Shown: positions 48,633 to 61,697 of the stretch, in pieces
How positions within the stretch are numbered: position 1 is the first letter of the stretch
Layout: each line of letters opens with the position of its first letter
NCBI GenBank assembly: GCA_960531495.1
Contig: OY482855.1
Location: forward strand, 1,860,001-1,924,000
DNA: 64,000 bases
Source: Zeus faber
Lineage: Eukaryota > Chordata > Actinopteri > Zeiformes > Zeidae
Direction of reading: 5' to 3'
Position numbers and translations under genes: made by a program
Notes under the pieces: generated by a model
Database searches by the model: none
What the model was told of the DNA's origin: nothing
The model's input: only the letters and a program-made list of their open reading frames with translations

Positions 48633-51600
48633 AAGATTGAAAGATTGAAAGAAAGAATGAAAGATTGAAAGAAAGAATGAAAGAACGATTGAAAGAAAGA
48701 ATGAAAGAATGAAAGAAAGATTGAAAGATTGAAAGAAATATTGAAAGAAAGAGAGAATGAAAGTAAGAAAGATGGAAAGAAAAATTGAAAGATTGAAAGA
48801 TTGAAAGAAAGAATTAAAGAAAGATTGAATGATTGAAAGATTGAAAGAAAAATTGAAAGAAAGATTGAAGAAAAAAAGATTTAAAGAAAACAATATTTAA
48901 AGAAAGATTGAAAGACTAAAAGTAAGAATGAAAAAAAAGATTGAAAGAAAGATTGAAAAAAGAAAGAACGATTGAAAGAAAGATTGAAAGAAAGATTGAA
49001 AGAAAGAATGAAAGTTTGAAAGAAAGATTGAAAGAAAGATTGAAAGAAAGATTGAAAGAAAGATTGAAAGACTGAAAGAAAAAATGAAAGAAAGATTAAA
49101 AGAGAGATTGAAAGATTGAAAGATTGAAAGAAAGAATGAAAGATTGAAAGAAAGAATGAAAGAATGAATGAAAGATTAAAAGATTGAAAGAAATATTGAA
49201 AAAAAGAAAGATTGAAAGTAAGAAAAATTGAAAGAATGAATGAAAGAAACAAAAAAAGACTGATAAAAAGAAAGAATGTTTGAGAGATCAAAATATTTAA
49301 AGAAAGAAAGATTGAAAGAAAGATTTTAAGACTGAATTAAAGAATTAAAGAAAGATTGAAAGAAAGGTTGAAAGATAGAATGAAAGAAAGATTGAAAGAT
49401 TGAAAGTTGTAAAGAAAGATTGAAAGAAAGATTTAAAGAAAGATTGAAAGACTAAAAAAAAGAATGAAAGAAAGATTGAAAGGTTGAAAGAAAGAATGAA
49501 AGAATGAAAGAAAGATTGAAAGATTGAAAGAAAGATTGGAAGAAAGAATGAAAGTATGAAAGAAAGATTGAAAGATCGAAGGAAAGATTGAAAGAACGAT
49601 TGAAAGAAAGAATGAAAGAATGAAAGAAAGATTGAAAGATTGAAAGAAAGATTGAAAGTAATAAAGATTGAAAGAAGGAATGAAGGAAAAATTGAATGTT
49701 TGAAAGACTGAAAGAATGAATGTAAGAAAGCTTGAAAGAAAGATTGAAAGAAAGATTTTAAGAAAGGTTGAAAGACTGAAAGAAAGAATGAAAGAAAGAA
49801 TGATTGAAAGATTGAAAGAAAGAATGAAAGATTGAAAGAAAGAATATAAGAACGATTGAAAGAAAGATTGAAAGTAAGATTGAAAGTTTGAAAGAAAGAT
49901 TGAAAGACTGAAGGAAAGAATGAGTGAAAGATTGAAAGAAAGATTAAAAGAAAAAAAGATTGAAAGTATTAAAGACTGAAAAAAATATTGAAAGAAAGAT
50001 TGAAAGATTGAAAGATAGAATGAAAGAAAGATTGAAAGATTGAAAGATTGAAAGAAAGAATGAAAGAAAGATTGAAAGAAAAAAATATTGAAGGAAAGAT
50101 TGAAAGATTGAATGACTGAAAGAAAGAATGACTGAAAGAAAGATTGACAGACAGAAAGATTGAAAGAAAGAATGAAAGAAAGATTGAAAGAAAGAATGAA
50201 AGAAAGATTGAAAGTTTGAAAGAAAGATTGAAAGAAAGATTTAAAGAAAGATTGAAAGACTGAAAGAAAGAATGAAAGGCAGATTGAAAGAAAGATTAAA
50301 AGTAAGAAAGATTGAAAGAAAGAATGAAAGAAAGATTGAAAGATTGCAAGAAAGAATGAAAGAAATATTGAAAGATTGAAATATTGAAAGAAAGAATGAA
50401 AGAAAGATTGAAAGATTGAAAGAAAGATTGAAAGAAAGATTGAAAGAAAGAATGAAAGAAAGATTGAAAGAAAGAATGAAAGAAAGATTGAAAGTTTGAA
50501 AGAAAGATTGAAAGAAAGATTTATAGAAAGATTGAAAGACTGAAAGAAAGAATGAAAGAAAGATTGAAAGATTGAAAGATTGAAAGAAAGAATGAAAGAA
50601 AGATTGAAAGAAAAAAATATTGAAGGAAAGATTGAAAGATTGAATGACTGAAAGAAAGAAAGACTGAAAGAAAGATTGACAGACAGAAAGATTGAAAGAA
50701 AGAATGAAAGAAAGATTGAAAGAAAGAATGAAAGAAAGATTGAAAGTTTGAAAGAAAGATTGAAAGAAAGATTTAAAGAAAGATTGAAAGACTGAAAGAA
50801 AGAATGAAAGGCAGATTGAAAGAAAGATTGAAAGTAAGAAAGATTGAAAGAAAGAATGAAAGAAAGATTGAAAGATTGCAAGAAAGAATGAAAGAAATAT
50901 TGAAAGATTGAAATATTGAAAGAAAGAATGAAAGAAAGATTGAAAGATTGAAAGAAAGATTGAAAGAAAGATTGAAAGAAAGAATGAAAGAAAGATTGAA
51001 AGATTGAAAGAAAGATTGAAAGAAAGATTGAAAGAAAGAATGAAAGAAAGATTGAAAGAAAGAATGAAAGAAAGATTGAAAGTTTGAAAGAAAGATTGAA
51101 AGAAAGATTTATAGAAAGATTGAAAGACTGAAAGAAAGAATGAAAGGCAGATTGAAAGAAAGATCGAAAGATTGAAAGATTGAAAGAAAGATTGAAAAAA
51201 GAATGATTAAAAGAAAGAAAGATTTAAAGAATGAAAGATTTAAAGAAAGATTGAAAGACTAAAAGTAAGAATGAAAAAAAAGAATGAAAGAAAGATTGAA
51301 AGATTGAAAGATTGAAAGAAAGAATGAAAGATTGAAAGAAAGAATGAAAGAACGATTGAAAGAAAGAATGAAAGAATGAAAGAAAGATTGAAAGATTGAA
51401 AGAAATATTGAAAGAAAGAGAGAATGAAAGTAAGAAAGATGGAAAGAAAAATTGAAAGATTGAAAGATTGAAAGAAAGAATTAAAGAAAGATTGAATGAT
51501 TGAAAGATTGAAAGAAAAATTGAAAGAAAGATTGAAAAAAAGATTGAAAGAAATAAAGATTGAAAGAAATAACAAAAGAAAGATTGAAAGAAATAATGAA

Positions 51601-53154
51601 AGAAATATTGAAAGACTGAAAGAAAGAATGAAAGGCAGATTGAAAGAAAGATTGAAAGTAAGAAAAATTGAAAGAAAGAATCAAAGAAAGATTGAAAGAT
51701 TGCAAGAAAGAATGAAAGAAATATTGAAAGATTGAAATATTGAAAGAAAGAATGAAAGAAAGATTGAAAGATTGAAAGAAAGATTGAAAGAAAGATTGAA
51801 TGAAAGATTGAAAGAAAGATTGTAAGAATGATTTAAACAAAGAAAGATTGAAAGTAAGAAAGATTGAAAGAAATATTGAACGAAAGATTGAAAGAAAGGA
51901 TGAAAGAAAGATTGAAAGAAAGATTGAAAGATTGAAATATTGAAAGAAAGAATGAAAGAAAGATTGAAAGATTGAAAGATTGAAAGATTGAAAGATTGAA
52001 ATAAAGATTGGAAGTTTGAAAGAAAGATTGAAAGAAAGATTTAAAGAAAGATTGAAAGACTGAAAGAAAAAATGAAAGGCAGTTTGAAAGAAAGATTGAA
52101 AGTAAGAAAGATTGAAAGACAGAATGAAAGAAAGATTGAAAGATTGCAAGAAAGAATGAAAGAAATATTGAAAGATTGAAATATTGAAAGAAAGAATGAA
52201 AGAAAGATTGAAAGATTGAAAGAATGATTGAAAGAAAGATTGAAATAAAGATTGAAAGTTTGAAAGAAAGAAAGAAAGATTGAAAGAAAGATTGAAAGAA
52301 AGATTGAAAAAAAGAATGAAACAAAGATTGAAATAAAGAATGAAAGAAAGATTGAAAGAAAAATTGAAAGAAAGAAAGATTGAAAGATTGAATGATTGAA
52401 AGAAAGACTGAAATAAAGAATGACGGACAGAAAGATTGAAAGAAAGAATGAAAGAAATATTGAAAAAAAGATTGAAAGATTAAACAATTGAAAGAAAGAT
52501 TGCAAGAAAGATGGAAAGAATGAAAGATTGAAATAATGATTGAAAGTTTGAAAGAAAGATTGAAAGAAAGATTGAAAGATTTAAAGAAAGAATGAAAGAA
52601 AGATTGAAAGATTGAAATATTGAAAGAAAGAATGAAAGAATGAAAGATAGATTGAAAGACTGAAAGAAATATTGAAAGAAGGATAGAATGAAAGTAAGAA
52701 AGATTGAATGAAAAATTGAAAGATTGAAAGATTGAAAGAAAGAATGAAAGAAAGATTGAAAAATTGAAAGAAATACTGAAAGAAAGAAAGAAAGATTGAA
52801 AGTAAGAACGATTGAAAGAAAGCTTGAAACGAAAGATTGAAAGAAAGAATGAAAGAAAGATTGAAAGATTGAACGATTGAAAGAAAGAATGAAAGATTGA
52901 AAGAAAGAATAAAAGAACGATTGAAAGAAAGAATGAAAGAATGAAAGAAAGATTGAAAGATTGAAAGAATATTGAAAGAAAGAGAGAATGAAAGTAAGAA
53001 AGATTGAAAGAAAGATTGAAAGTAAAAAAGATTGAAAGAAAGAATGAAAGAAAAATTGAAAGATTGAAAGATTGAAAGAAAGATTTAAAGAAAGATTTAG
53101 AGAAAGATTGAAAGACTGAAAGAAAGAATGAATAAAAGAATTAAAGAAAGATTG

Positions 53155-56100
53155 AAAGATCGAAAGATTGAAAGATTGAAAGAAAGATTGAAAAAAGAAT
53201 GATTAAAAGAAAGAAAGATTTAAAGAATGAAAGATTTAAAGAAAGATTGAAAGACTAAAAGTAAGAATGAAAAAAAAGAATGAAAGAAAGATTGAAAGAT
53301 TGAAAGATTGAAAGAAAGAATGAAAGATTGAAAGAAAGAATGAAAGAACGATTGAAAGAAAGAATGAAAGAATGAAAGAAAGATTGAAAGATTGAAAGAA
53401 ATATTGAAAGAAAGAGAGAATGAAAGTAAGAAAGATGGAAAGAAAAATTGAAAGATTGAAAGATTGAAAGAAAGAATTAAAGAAAGATTGAATGATTGAA
53501 AGATTGAAAGAAAAATTGAAAGAAAGATTGAAGAAAGAAAGATTTAAAGAAAAAAAGATTTAAAGAAAGATTGAAAGACTAAAAGTAAGAATGAAAAAAA
53601 AGATTGAAAGAAAGATTGAAAAAAGAAAGAAAGATTGAAAGAAAGCTTGAAAGAAAGATTGAAAGAAAGAATGAAAGTTTGAAAGAAAGATTGAAAGAAA
53701 GATTGAAAGACTGAAAGAAAAAATGAAAGAAAGATTAAAAGAGAGATTGAAAGATTGAAAGATTGAAAGAAAGAATGAAAGATTGAAAGAAAGAATGAAA
53801 GAATGAATGAAAGATTAAAAGATTGAAAGAAATATTGAAAAAAAGAAAGATTGAAAGTAAGAAAAATTGAAAGAATGAATGAAAGAAACAAAAAAAGACT
53901 GATAAAAAGAAAGAATGTTTGAAAGATCAAAATATTTAAAGAAAGAAAGATTGAAAGAAAGGTTGAAAGATAGAATGAAAGAAAGATTGAAAGATTGAAA
54001 GTTGTAAAGAAAGATTGAAAGAAAGATTTAAAGAAAGATTGAAAGACTAAAAAAAAGAATGAAAGAAAGATTGAAAGGTTGAAAGAAAGAATGAAAGAAT
54101 GAAAGAAAGATTGAAAGATTGAAAGAAAGATTGGAAGAAAGAATGAAAGTATGAAAGAAAGATTGAAAGATCGAAGGAAAGATTGAAAGAACGATTGAAA
54201 GAAGAATGAAAGAAAGATTGAAAGCTTGAAAGAAGGATTGAAAGAAAGATTTTAAGAAAGGTTGAAAGACTGAAAGAAAGAATGAAAGAAAGAATGATTG
54301 AAAGATTGAAAGAAAGAATGAAAGATTGAAAGAAAGAATATAAGAACGATTGAAAGAAAGATTGAAAGTAAGATGAAAGTTTGAAAGAAAAATTGAAAGA
54401 AAAATTGAAAGAAAGATTGAAAGACTGAAGGAAAGAATGAGTGAAAGATTGAAAGAAAGATTAAAAGAAAAAAAGATTGAAAGTATTAAAGACTGAAAAA
54501 AATATTGAAAGAAAGATTGAAAGATTGAAAGATAGAATGAAAGAAAGATTGAAAGATTGAAAGATTGAAAGAAAGAATTAAAGAAAGATTGAAAGACTGA
54601 AAAAAATATTGAAAGAAAGATTGAAAGATTGAAAGATAGAATGAAAGAAAGATTGAAAGATTGAAAGATTGAAAGAAAGAATGAAAGAAAGATTGAAAGA
54701 CTGAAAGAAAGAATGAAAGAAAGATTGAAAGTGCGAAAGAAAGAATGAAAGAATTAAAGAAAGATTGAAAGAAATATTGAAAGAAAGAATGAAAGATTGA
54801 AAGAAAGAATGAAAGTAATAAAGATTAAAAGAAGGAATGAAGGAAAAATTGAATGTTTGAAAGACTGAAAGAATGAATGAAAGAAAGCTTGAAAGAAAGA
54901 TTGAAAGAAAGATTTTAAGAAAGGTTGAAAGAATGAAAGAAAGAATGAAAGAAAGAATGATTGAAAGATTGAAAGAAAGAATGAAAGATTGAAAGAAAGA
55001 ATATAAGAACGATTGAAAGAAAGATTGAAAGTAAGATTGAAAGTTTGAAAGAAAGATTGAAAGAAAAATTGAAAGAAAGATTGAAAGACTGAAGGAAAGA
55101 ATGAGTGAAAGATTGAAAGAAAGATTAAAAGAAAAAAAGATTGAAAGTATTAAAGACTGAAAAAAATATTGAAAGAAAGATTTAAAGACTGAAAGATAGA
55201 ATGAAAGAAAGATTGAAAGATTGAAAGATTGAAAGAAAGAATGAAAGAAAGATTGAAAGACTGAAAAAAATATTGAAAGAAAGATTGAAAGATTGAAAGA
55301 TAGAATGAAAGAAAGATTGAAAGATTGAAAGATTGAAAGAAAGAATGAAAGAAAGATTGAAAGACTGAAAGAAAGAATGAAAGAAAGATTGAAAGTGCGA
55401 ATAAAAGAATGAAAGAATTAAAGAAAGATTGAAAGAAATATTGAAAGAAAGAATGAAAGATTGAAAGAAAGAATGAAAGTAATAAAGATTGAAAGAAGGA
55501 ATGAAGGAAAAATTGAATGTTTGAAAGACTGAAAGAATGAATGAAAGAAAGCTTGAAAGAAAGATTGAAAGAAAGATTTTAAGAAAGGTTGAATGACAGA
55601 AAGAAAGAATGAAAGAAAGAATGATTGAAAGATTGAAAGAAAGAATGAAAGATTGAAAGAAAGAATATAAGAACGATTGAAAGAAAGATTGAAAGTAAGA
55701 TTGAAAGTTTGAAAGAAAGATTGAAAGAAAAATTGAAAGAAAGATTGAAAGACTGAAGGAAAGAATGAGTGAAAGATTGAAAGAAAGATTAAAAGAAAAA
55801 AAGATTGAAAGTATTAAAGACTGAAAAAAATATTTAAAGAAAGATTGAAAGATTGAAAGATAGAATGAAAGAAAGATTGAAAGATTGAAAGATTGAAAGA
55901 AAGAATGAAAGAAAGATTGAAAGACTGAAAGAAAGAATGAAAGAAAGATTGAAAGTGCGAAAGAAAGAATGAAAGAATTAAAGAAAGATTGAAAGAAATA
56001 TTGAAAGAAAGAATGAAAGATTGAAAGAAAGAATGAAAAAAAGATTGTAAGAAAGAATGAAAGAAAGATTGAAAGATTGAAAGAAAGATTGAAAGAAAGA

Positions 56101-58133
56101 TTGAATGTTTGAAAGAAAGATTGAAAGAAAGATTTAAAGAAAGATTGAAAGATTGAAAGAAAGATTGAAAGATAGATTTAAAGAAAGATTGAAAGACTGA
56201 AAGAAAGATTGAAAGAAAGAAAGATTTATAGAAAGAATGAAAGAAAGATTGAAAAAAGAAAGATAGATTGAAAGAAAGATTGAAAGATTGAAAGAAAGAA
56301 TGAAAGAAAGATTTAAAAAAAGATTGAAAAAAAGAAAGATTGAAAGAAAGATTGAAAGACAGATTGAAAGACTGAAGGAAAGAATGAAAGAAAGATGGAA
56401 AGAAAGATGGAAAGAAAGATTGAAAGAAAGAAAGATTGAAAGAAATATTGAAAGAAAGATTGAAAGATTGAAAGAAAGAATGAAAGAAAGATTGAAAGAT
56501 TGAAAGAAAGAATGAAAGAAAGATTGAAAGAAAGATGGAAAGAAAGATTGAAAGAAAGAAAGATTGAAAGAAATAATGAAAGAAAGATTGAACGATTGGA
56601 AGAAATTTTGAAAGATAGAAAAATTGAAAGTAGGAAAGATTGAAAGAAAGAATGAAAGAAAGATTGAAAGATTGAAAGAAAGAATGAAAGAAAGATTGAA
56701 AGATTGAAATATTGAAAGAAAGAATGAAAAAAAGATTGAAAGACTGAAAGAAAGAATGAAAGAAAGATTGAAAGATTAAACAATTGAAAGAAAGTTTGCA
56801 AGAAAGTTTGAAAAAAGAAAGATTGAAAGAAAGAATGAAAGAAAGATTGAAAGATAGATGGATAGAAAGATTGAAAGAAAGAAAGATTGAAAGAATAACA
56901 AAAGAAAGATTGAAAGATTGGAAGAAATATTGAAAGATAGAAAAATTGAAAGTAAGAAAGATTGAAAGAAAGAATTAAAGAAAGATTGAAAGATTGAAAA
57001 AAAGAATGAAAGAAAGATTGAAATATTGAAAGAAAGAATGAAAGAAAGATTGAAAGATTGAAATAAAGATTGAAAGAAAGATTGAACGATTGATAGATTG
57101 AAATAAAGATTGAAAGTTTGAAAGAAAGATTGAAAGAACGATTCAAAGAAAGAAAGATTGAAAGAAATATTGAAAGAAAGATTGAAAGATTGAAAGAAAG
57201 ATTGAAAGAAAGAATGAAAGAAAGATTGAAAGATTGAAATAAAGAATGGAAGAAAGATTGAAAGATTGAAAGATTGAAATAAAGAATGAAAGTTTGAAAG
57301 AAAGATTGAAAGAAAGATTTAAAAAAAGAAAGATTGAAAGTAAGAAAGATTGAAAGACATATTGAAAGAAAGATTGAAAGATTGAAAGAAAGATTGAAAG
57401 AAAGAATGAAAGAAATATTGAAAGAAAGATTGAAAGAAAGATTGAAAGACTGAAGGAAAGAATGAAAGAAAGATTGAAAGAAAGATTGAAAGAAAGAAAG
57501 ATTGAAAGAATGAATGATTGAAAGATTGAATGATTGAAAGATTGAAAGAAAGATTGAAAGAAAGATTGAAAGAAAGATTGAAAGAAAGATTGAACGACTG
57601 AAAGATTGAAAGAAAGATTGAAAGTTTGAAAGAGAGATTGAAAGACTGAAAGATAGATTGAAAGATTGAAAGAAAGATTGAACGACAGAAAGATTGAAAG
57701 AAAGATTGAAAGTTTGAAAGAAAGATTGAAAGACTGAAAGAAATAATGAAAGAAAGATTGAAAGACTGAAAGAAATAATGAAAGAAAGATTGAAAGAAAG
57801 AATGAAAGAAAGATTGAAAGAAAGATGGATAGAAAGATTGAAAGAAAGAAAGATTGAAAGAAATAACAAAAGAAAGATTGAAAGAAATAATGAAAGAAAG
57901 ATTGAACGATTGGAAGAAATATTGAAAGATAGAAAAATTGAAAGTAAGAAAGATTGAAAGAAAGAATGAAAGAAAGATTGAAAGATTGAAAGAAAGAATG
58001 AAAGAAAGATTGAAAGATTGAAATATTGAAAGAAAGAATGAAAGAAAGACTGAAAGATTGAAAGAAAGATTGAAAGAAAGATTGAAAGATTGAAATATTT
58101 AAAGAAAGATTGAAAGAAAGAATGAAAGAACAA
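53155..58133. repeat. Partial long unit U4 of tetranucleotide array
   Basis: Homologous to the inner part of U1-U3: the AACAAAAAAAGACTGATAAA landmark lies near 53890, and the region ending at 58133 corresponds to 24069, 30916 and 38915. The offset to U1 grows from about 33,480-33,490 in the left half to 34,064 in the right half. The left-half comparison is between equivalent subunits, so most of the gain is one additional 664-bp subunit. Confidence 0.82.
54483..56474. repeat. Three tandem 664-bp subunits in U4
   Basis: The landmark GTATTAAAGACTG occurs at 54483, 55147 and 55811, exactly 664 bp apart, each followed by GAAAAAAATATT and preceded by GAATGAGTGAAAG. The right limit given is one period after the last landmark and is approximate. 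U1 has two such landmarks 664 bp apart (21001, 21665). U2 and U3 have two each, 652 bp apart (27572/28224 and 34419/35071). The 5,123-bp blocks have a single one (44851, 49974). Confidence 0.84.
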
Positions 58134-61100
58134 TTGAAAGAAAGAATGAAAGAATGAAAGAAAAATTGAAAGCTTGAAAGAAAGAATGAAAGAACGATTG
58201 AAAGATTGAAAGATTGAAAGATTGAAAGAAAGAATGAAAGAAAGATTGAAAGAAAGATGGAAAGAAAGAATGAAAGAAAGATTGAAAGATTGAAAGAAAG
58301 AATGAAAGAAAGATTGAAAGATTGAAATATTGAAAGAAAGAATGAAAGAAAGACTGAAAGACTGAAAGAAATATTGAAAGAAAGATGGAAAGAAAGAATG
58401 AAAGAAAGATTGAAAGATTGAAAGAAAGAATGAAAGAAAGATTGAAAGATTGAAAGATTGAAAGAAAGATTGAAAGAAAGAATGAAAGAAAGATTGAAAG
58501 ATTGAAATAAAGAATGAAAGAAAGATTGAAAGATTGAAAGATTGAAATAAAGAATGAAAGTTTGAAAGAAAGATTGAAAGAAAGATTTAAAAAAAGAAAG
58601 ATTGAAAGTAAGAAAGATTGAAAGACATATTGAAAGAAAGATTGAAAGATTGAAAGAAAGATTGAAAGAAAGAATGAAAGACAGATTGAAAGAAAGATTG
58701 AAAGACTGAAGGAAAGAATGAAAGAAAGATTGAAAGAATGAATGATTGAAAGATTGAATGATTGAAAGATTGAAAGAAAGATTGAAAGAAAGATTGAAAG
58801 AAAGATTGAACGACTGAAAGATTGAAAGAAAGATTGAAAGTTTGAAAGAGAGATTGAAAGACTGAAAGATAGATTGAAAGATTGAAGATTGAAAGATTGA
58901 AAGAAAGATTGAAAGAAAGATTGAACGACTGAAAGATTGAAAGAAAGATTGAAAGTTTGAAAGAAAGATTGAAAGAATGAAAGAAAGATTGAAAGAAAGA
59001 TGGATAGAAAGATTGAATGAAAGAAAGATTGAACAATTGGAAGAAATATTGAAAGATAGAAAAATTGAAAGTAAGAAAGATTGAAAGAAAGAATGAAAGA
59101 AAGATTGAAAGATTGAAAGAAAGAATGAAAGAAAGATTGAAAGATTGAAATATTGAAAGAAAGAATGAAAGAAAGACTGAAAAAAGAAAGATTGAAAGAA
59201 AGATTGAAAGAAAGATTGAAAGACTGATGGAAAGAATGAAATAAAGATTGAAAGAAAGATTGAAAGAAAGAAATATTGAAGGAAAGATTGAAAGATTGAA
59301 TGATTGAAAGAAAGACTGAAAGAAAGATTGACGGACAGAAAGATTGAAAGAAAGAATGAAAGAAAGATTGAAAGAAAGAATGAAAGAAAGATTGAAAGAT
59401 TAAACAATTGAAAGAAAGATTGCAAGAAAGATTGAAAAAAGAAAGATTGAAAGAAATAATAAAAGAAAGATTGAAAGAAAGATGGAAAGAAAGAAAGATT
59501 GAAAGAAATAACAAAAGAAAGATTGAAAGAAAGAATGAAAGAAAGATTGAACGATTGGAAACAATATTGAAAGAAAGAAAGATTGAAAGTAAGATAGATT
59601 GAAAGAAAGAATGAAAGAAAGATTGAAAGATTGAAAGAAAGAATGAAAGAAAGATTGAAAGATTGAAAGAAAGATGTAAAGATTGAAAGATTTAAATAAA
59701 GACTGAAAGTTTGAAAGAAAGATTGAAAGAAAGATTGAAAGAAAGATTGAAAGACTGAAAGAAAGAATGAAAGGCAGATTGAAAGAAAGATTGAAAGTAA
59801 GAAGGTTTGAAAGAAAGAATGAAAGAAAGATTGAAAGATTGCAAGAAAGAATGAAAGAAAGATTGAAAGATTGAAATATTGAAAGAAAGAATGAAAGAAA
59901 GATTGAAAGATTGAAAGAAAGAATGAAAGAACGATTGGAAGAAAGATTGAAAGATTGAAAGATTGAAATAAAGATTGAAAGTTTGAAAGAAGGATTGAAA
60001 GAAAGACTGAAAGAAAGATTGAAAGATTGAAAGAAAGATTGAAAGAAAGATTGAAAGATTGAAATATTGAAAGAAAGAATGAAAGAAAGATTGAAAGATT
60101 GAAAGAAAGATTGAAAGAATGAAAGATTGAAATAATGATTCAAAGTTTGAAAGAAAGATTGAAAGCAAGATTTAAACAAAGAAAGATTGAAAGTAAGAAA
60201 GATTGAAAGAAATATTGAATGAAAGATTGAAAGAAAGGATGAAAGAAAGATTGAAAGAAAGATTGAAAAAAAGAAAGATTGAAAGAAAGATTGAACGACT
60301 GAAGGAAAGAATGAAAGAAAGATTGAAAGAAAGATTGAAAGAAAGAAATATTGAAGGAAAGATTGAAAGATTGAATGATTGAAAGAAAGACTGAAAGAAA
60401 GATTGACAGACAGAAAGATTGAAAGAAAGAATGAAAGAAAGATTGAAAGAAAGAATAAAAGAAATATTGAAAGATTAAACAATTGAAAGAAAGATTGCAA
60501 GAAAGATTGAAAAAAGAAAGATTGAAAGAAAGAATAAAAGAAAGATTGAAAGAAAGATGGAAAGAAAGAAAGATTGAAAGAAATAACAAAAGAAAGATTG
60601 AAAGAAAGAATGAAAGAAAGATTGAACGATTGGAAGAAATATTGAAAGAAAGAAAGATTGAAAGTAAGATAGATTGAAAGTAAGAATGAAAGAAAGATTG
60701 AAAGATTTAAAGAAAGAATGAAAGAAAGATTGAAAGATTGAAATATTGAAAGAAAGAATGAAAGAAAGATTGAAAGATTGAAAGAAAGATTGAAAGATTG
60801 AAAGATTGAAATAAAGATTGAAAGTTTGAAAGAATGATTGAAAGAAAGATTTAAAGAAAGATTTAAAGAAAGATTGAAAGACTGAAAGAAAGAATGAAAG
60901 GCAGATTGAAAGAAAGATTGAAAGTAAGAAAGATTGAAAGAAAGAATAAAAGAAAGATTGAAAGATTGCAAGAAAGAATGAAAGAAATATTGAAAGATTG
61001 AAATATTGAAAGAAAGACTGAAAGAAAGATTGAAAGTAAGAAAGAAAGATTGAAAGAAAGATTGAAAGAAAGATTTAAAGAAAGAAAGAAAGATTGAAAG

Positions 61101-61466
61101 AAAGACTGAAAGAAAGACTGAAAGAAAGATTGAAAGAAAGATTGAAATAAAGAATGAAAGAAAGATTGAAAGAAAGATTGAAAGAAAGAAAGATTGAAAG
61201 ATTGAATGATTGATAGAAAGACTGAAAGAAAGAATGACGGACGGAAAGATTGAAAGAAAGAATGAAAGAAAGATTGAAAAAAAGATTGAAAGACTGAAAG
61301 AAAGAATGAAAGAAACATTGAAAGATTAAACAATTGAAAGAAAGATTGCAAGAAAGATGGAAAGAATGAAAGATTGAAATAATGATTGAAAGTTTGAAAG
61401 AATGATGAAAGAAAGATTTAAACAAAGAAAGATTACATTTACATTTACATTTAGTCATTTAGCAGA

Positions 61467-61483
61467 CGCTTTTATCCAAAGCG
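61467..61483 (-). other. LINE 3' stem-loop, copy 3
   Basis: Same intact CGCTTT / GGATA / AAAGCG hairpin; the adjoining base differs from the other two copies. Confidence 0.85.
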
Positions 61484-61588
61484 ACTTACAAGGGAGAATA
61501 ACATTCAGCTACATTGCGACAGAGATTAGTGTAACAACAACATTGGTGTAACAATAAATTCTGCAAGGTGGTGCTAAGTAATTGTAGA

Positions 61589-61696
61589 TTAGGACAGGAG
61601 GTACTCACTGAAGAGCTGGGTCTTCAGGTGCTTCTTAAAAACAGAGAGGGAGGTCCCCGCTCTGGTCATTTTTGGCAGCTCGTTCCACCAACGTGG
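61589..61696 (-). pseudogene. LINE reverse-transcriptase C-terminus remnant, copy 3
   Basis: Same 35 C-terminal codons and stop as copies 1 and 2, with one synonymous change (GTC to GTT in the Val codon of SLSVFKK). Truncated and non-functional. Confidence 0.85.
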
Positions 61697-61697
61697 A

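Larger units (their letters stand above)
48371..48633 (-). mobile_element. 5'-truncated L2-clade-like LINE 3' end, copy 2
   Basis: Same 263-bp insert as at 43248, same truncation point and same flanks, 5,123 bp downstream. It shares with copy 1 the CGACTGACAAG variant next to the hairpin. Identical truncation and flanks show it arose by duplication of the surrounding satellite block and not by a separate insertion. Confidence 0.88.
48028..53150. repeat. 5,123-bp tandem duplication with LINE fragment, copy 2
   Basis: Second copy of the block that begins near 42905. It differs from copy 1 by at least two single substitutions: GATTGAAAGTAAG becomes GATTAAAAGTAAG near 50296 (copy 1 at about 45173), and another changes one Ser codon to Leu in the open frame used as a ruler. 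After about 53150 it departs from copy 1: a LINE does not follow, and the array continues with GATCGAAAGATTG. Confidence 0.88.
48634..61434. repeat. Tetranucleotide array between LINE fragments 2 and 3
   Basis: 12.8 kb of GAAA/GATT array. It comprises the rest of the second 5,123-bp copy (to about 53150), a partial long unit U4 (53155-58133), and a block from about 58.1 to 61.4 kb that parallels 38.9-43.2 kb at an offset near 18.1 kb. The 3' edge repeats the landmarks seen before the first LINE fragment (GACGGACGG, TTAAACAATTG, ATTTAAACAAAGAAAGATT). No gene, RNA gene or other transposon is seen. Confidence 0.9.
61435..61697 (-). mobile_element. 5'-truncated L2-clade-like LINE 3' end, copy 3
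   Basis: Third copy, 18,187 bp from copy 1, with the same 263-bp length, truncation and flanks. It differs from copies 1 and 2 at two or more sites. It has CGACTTACAAG beside the hairpin, the form usual in fish L2-type tails, and CTTAAAAACAG in place of CTTAAAGACAG, a synonymous change in the reverse-transcriptase remnant. It therefore looks closer to the original insertion at the first site. Confidence 0.88.
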
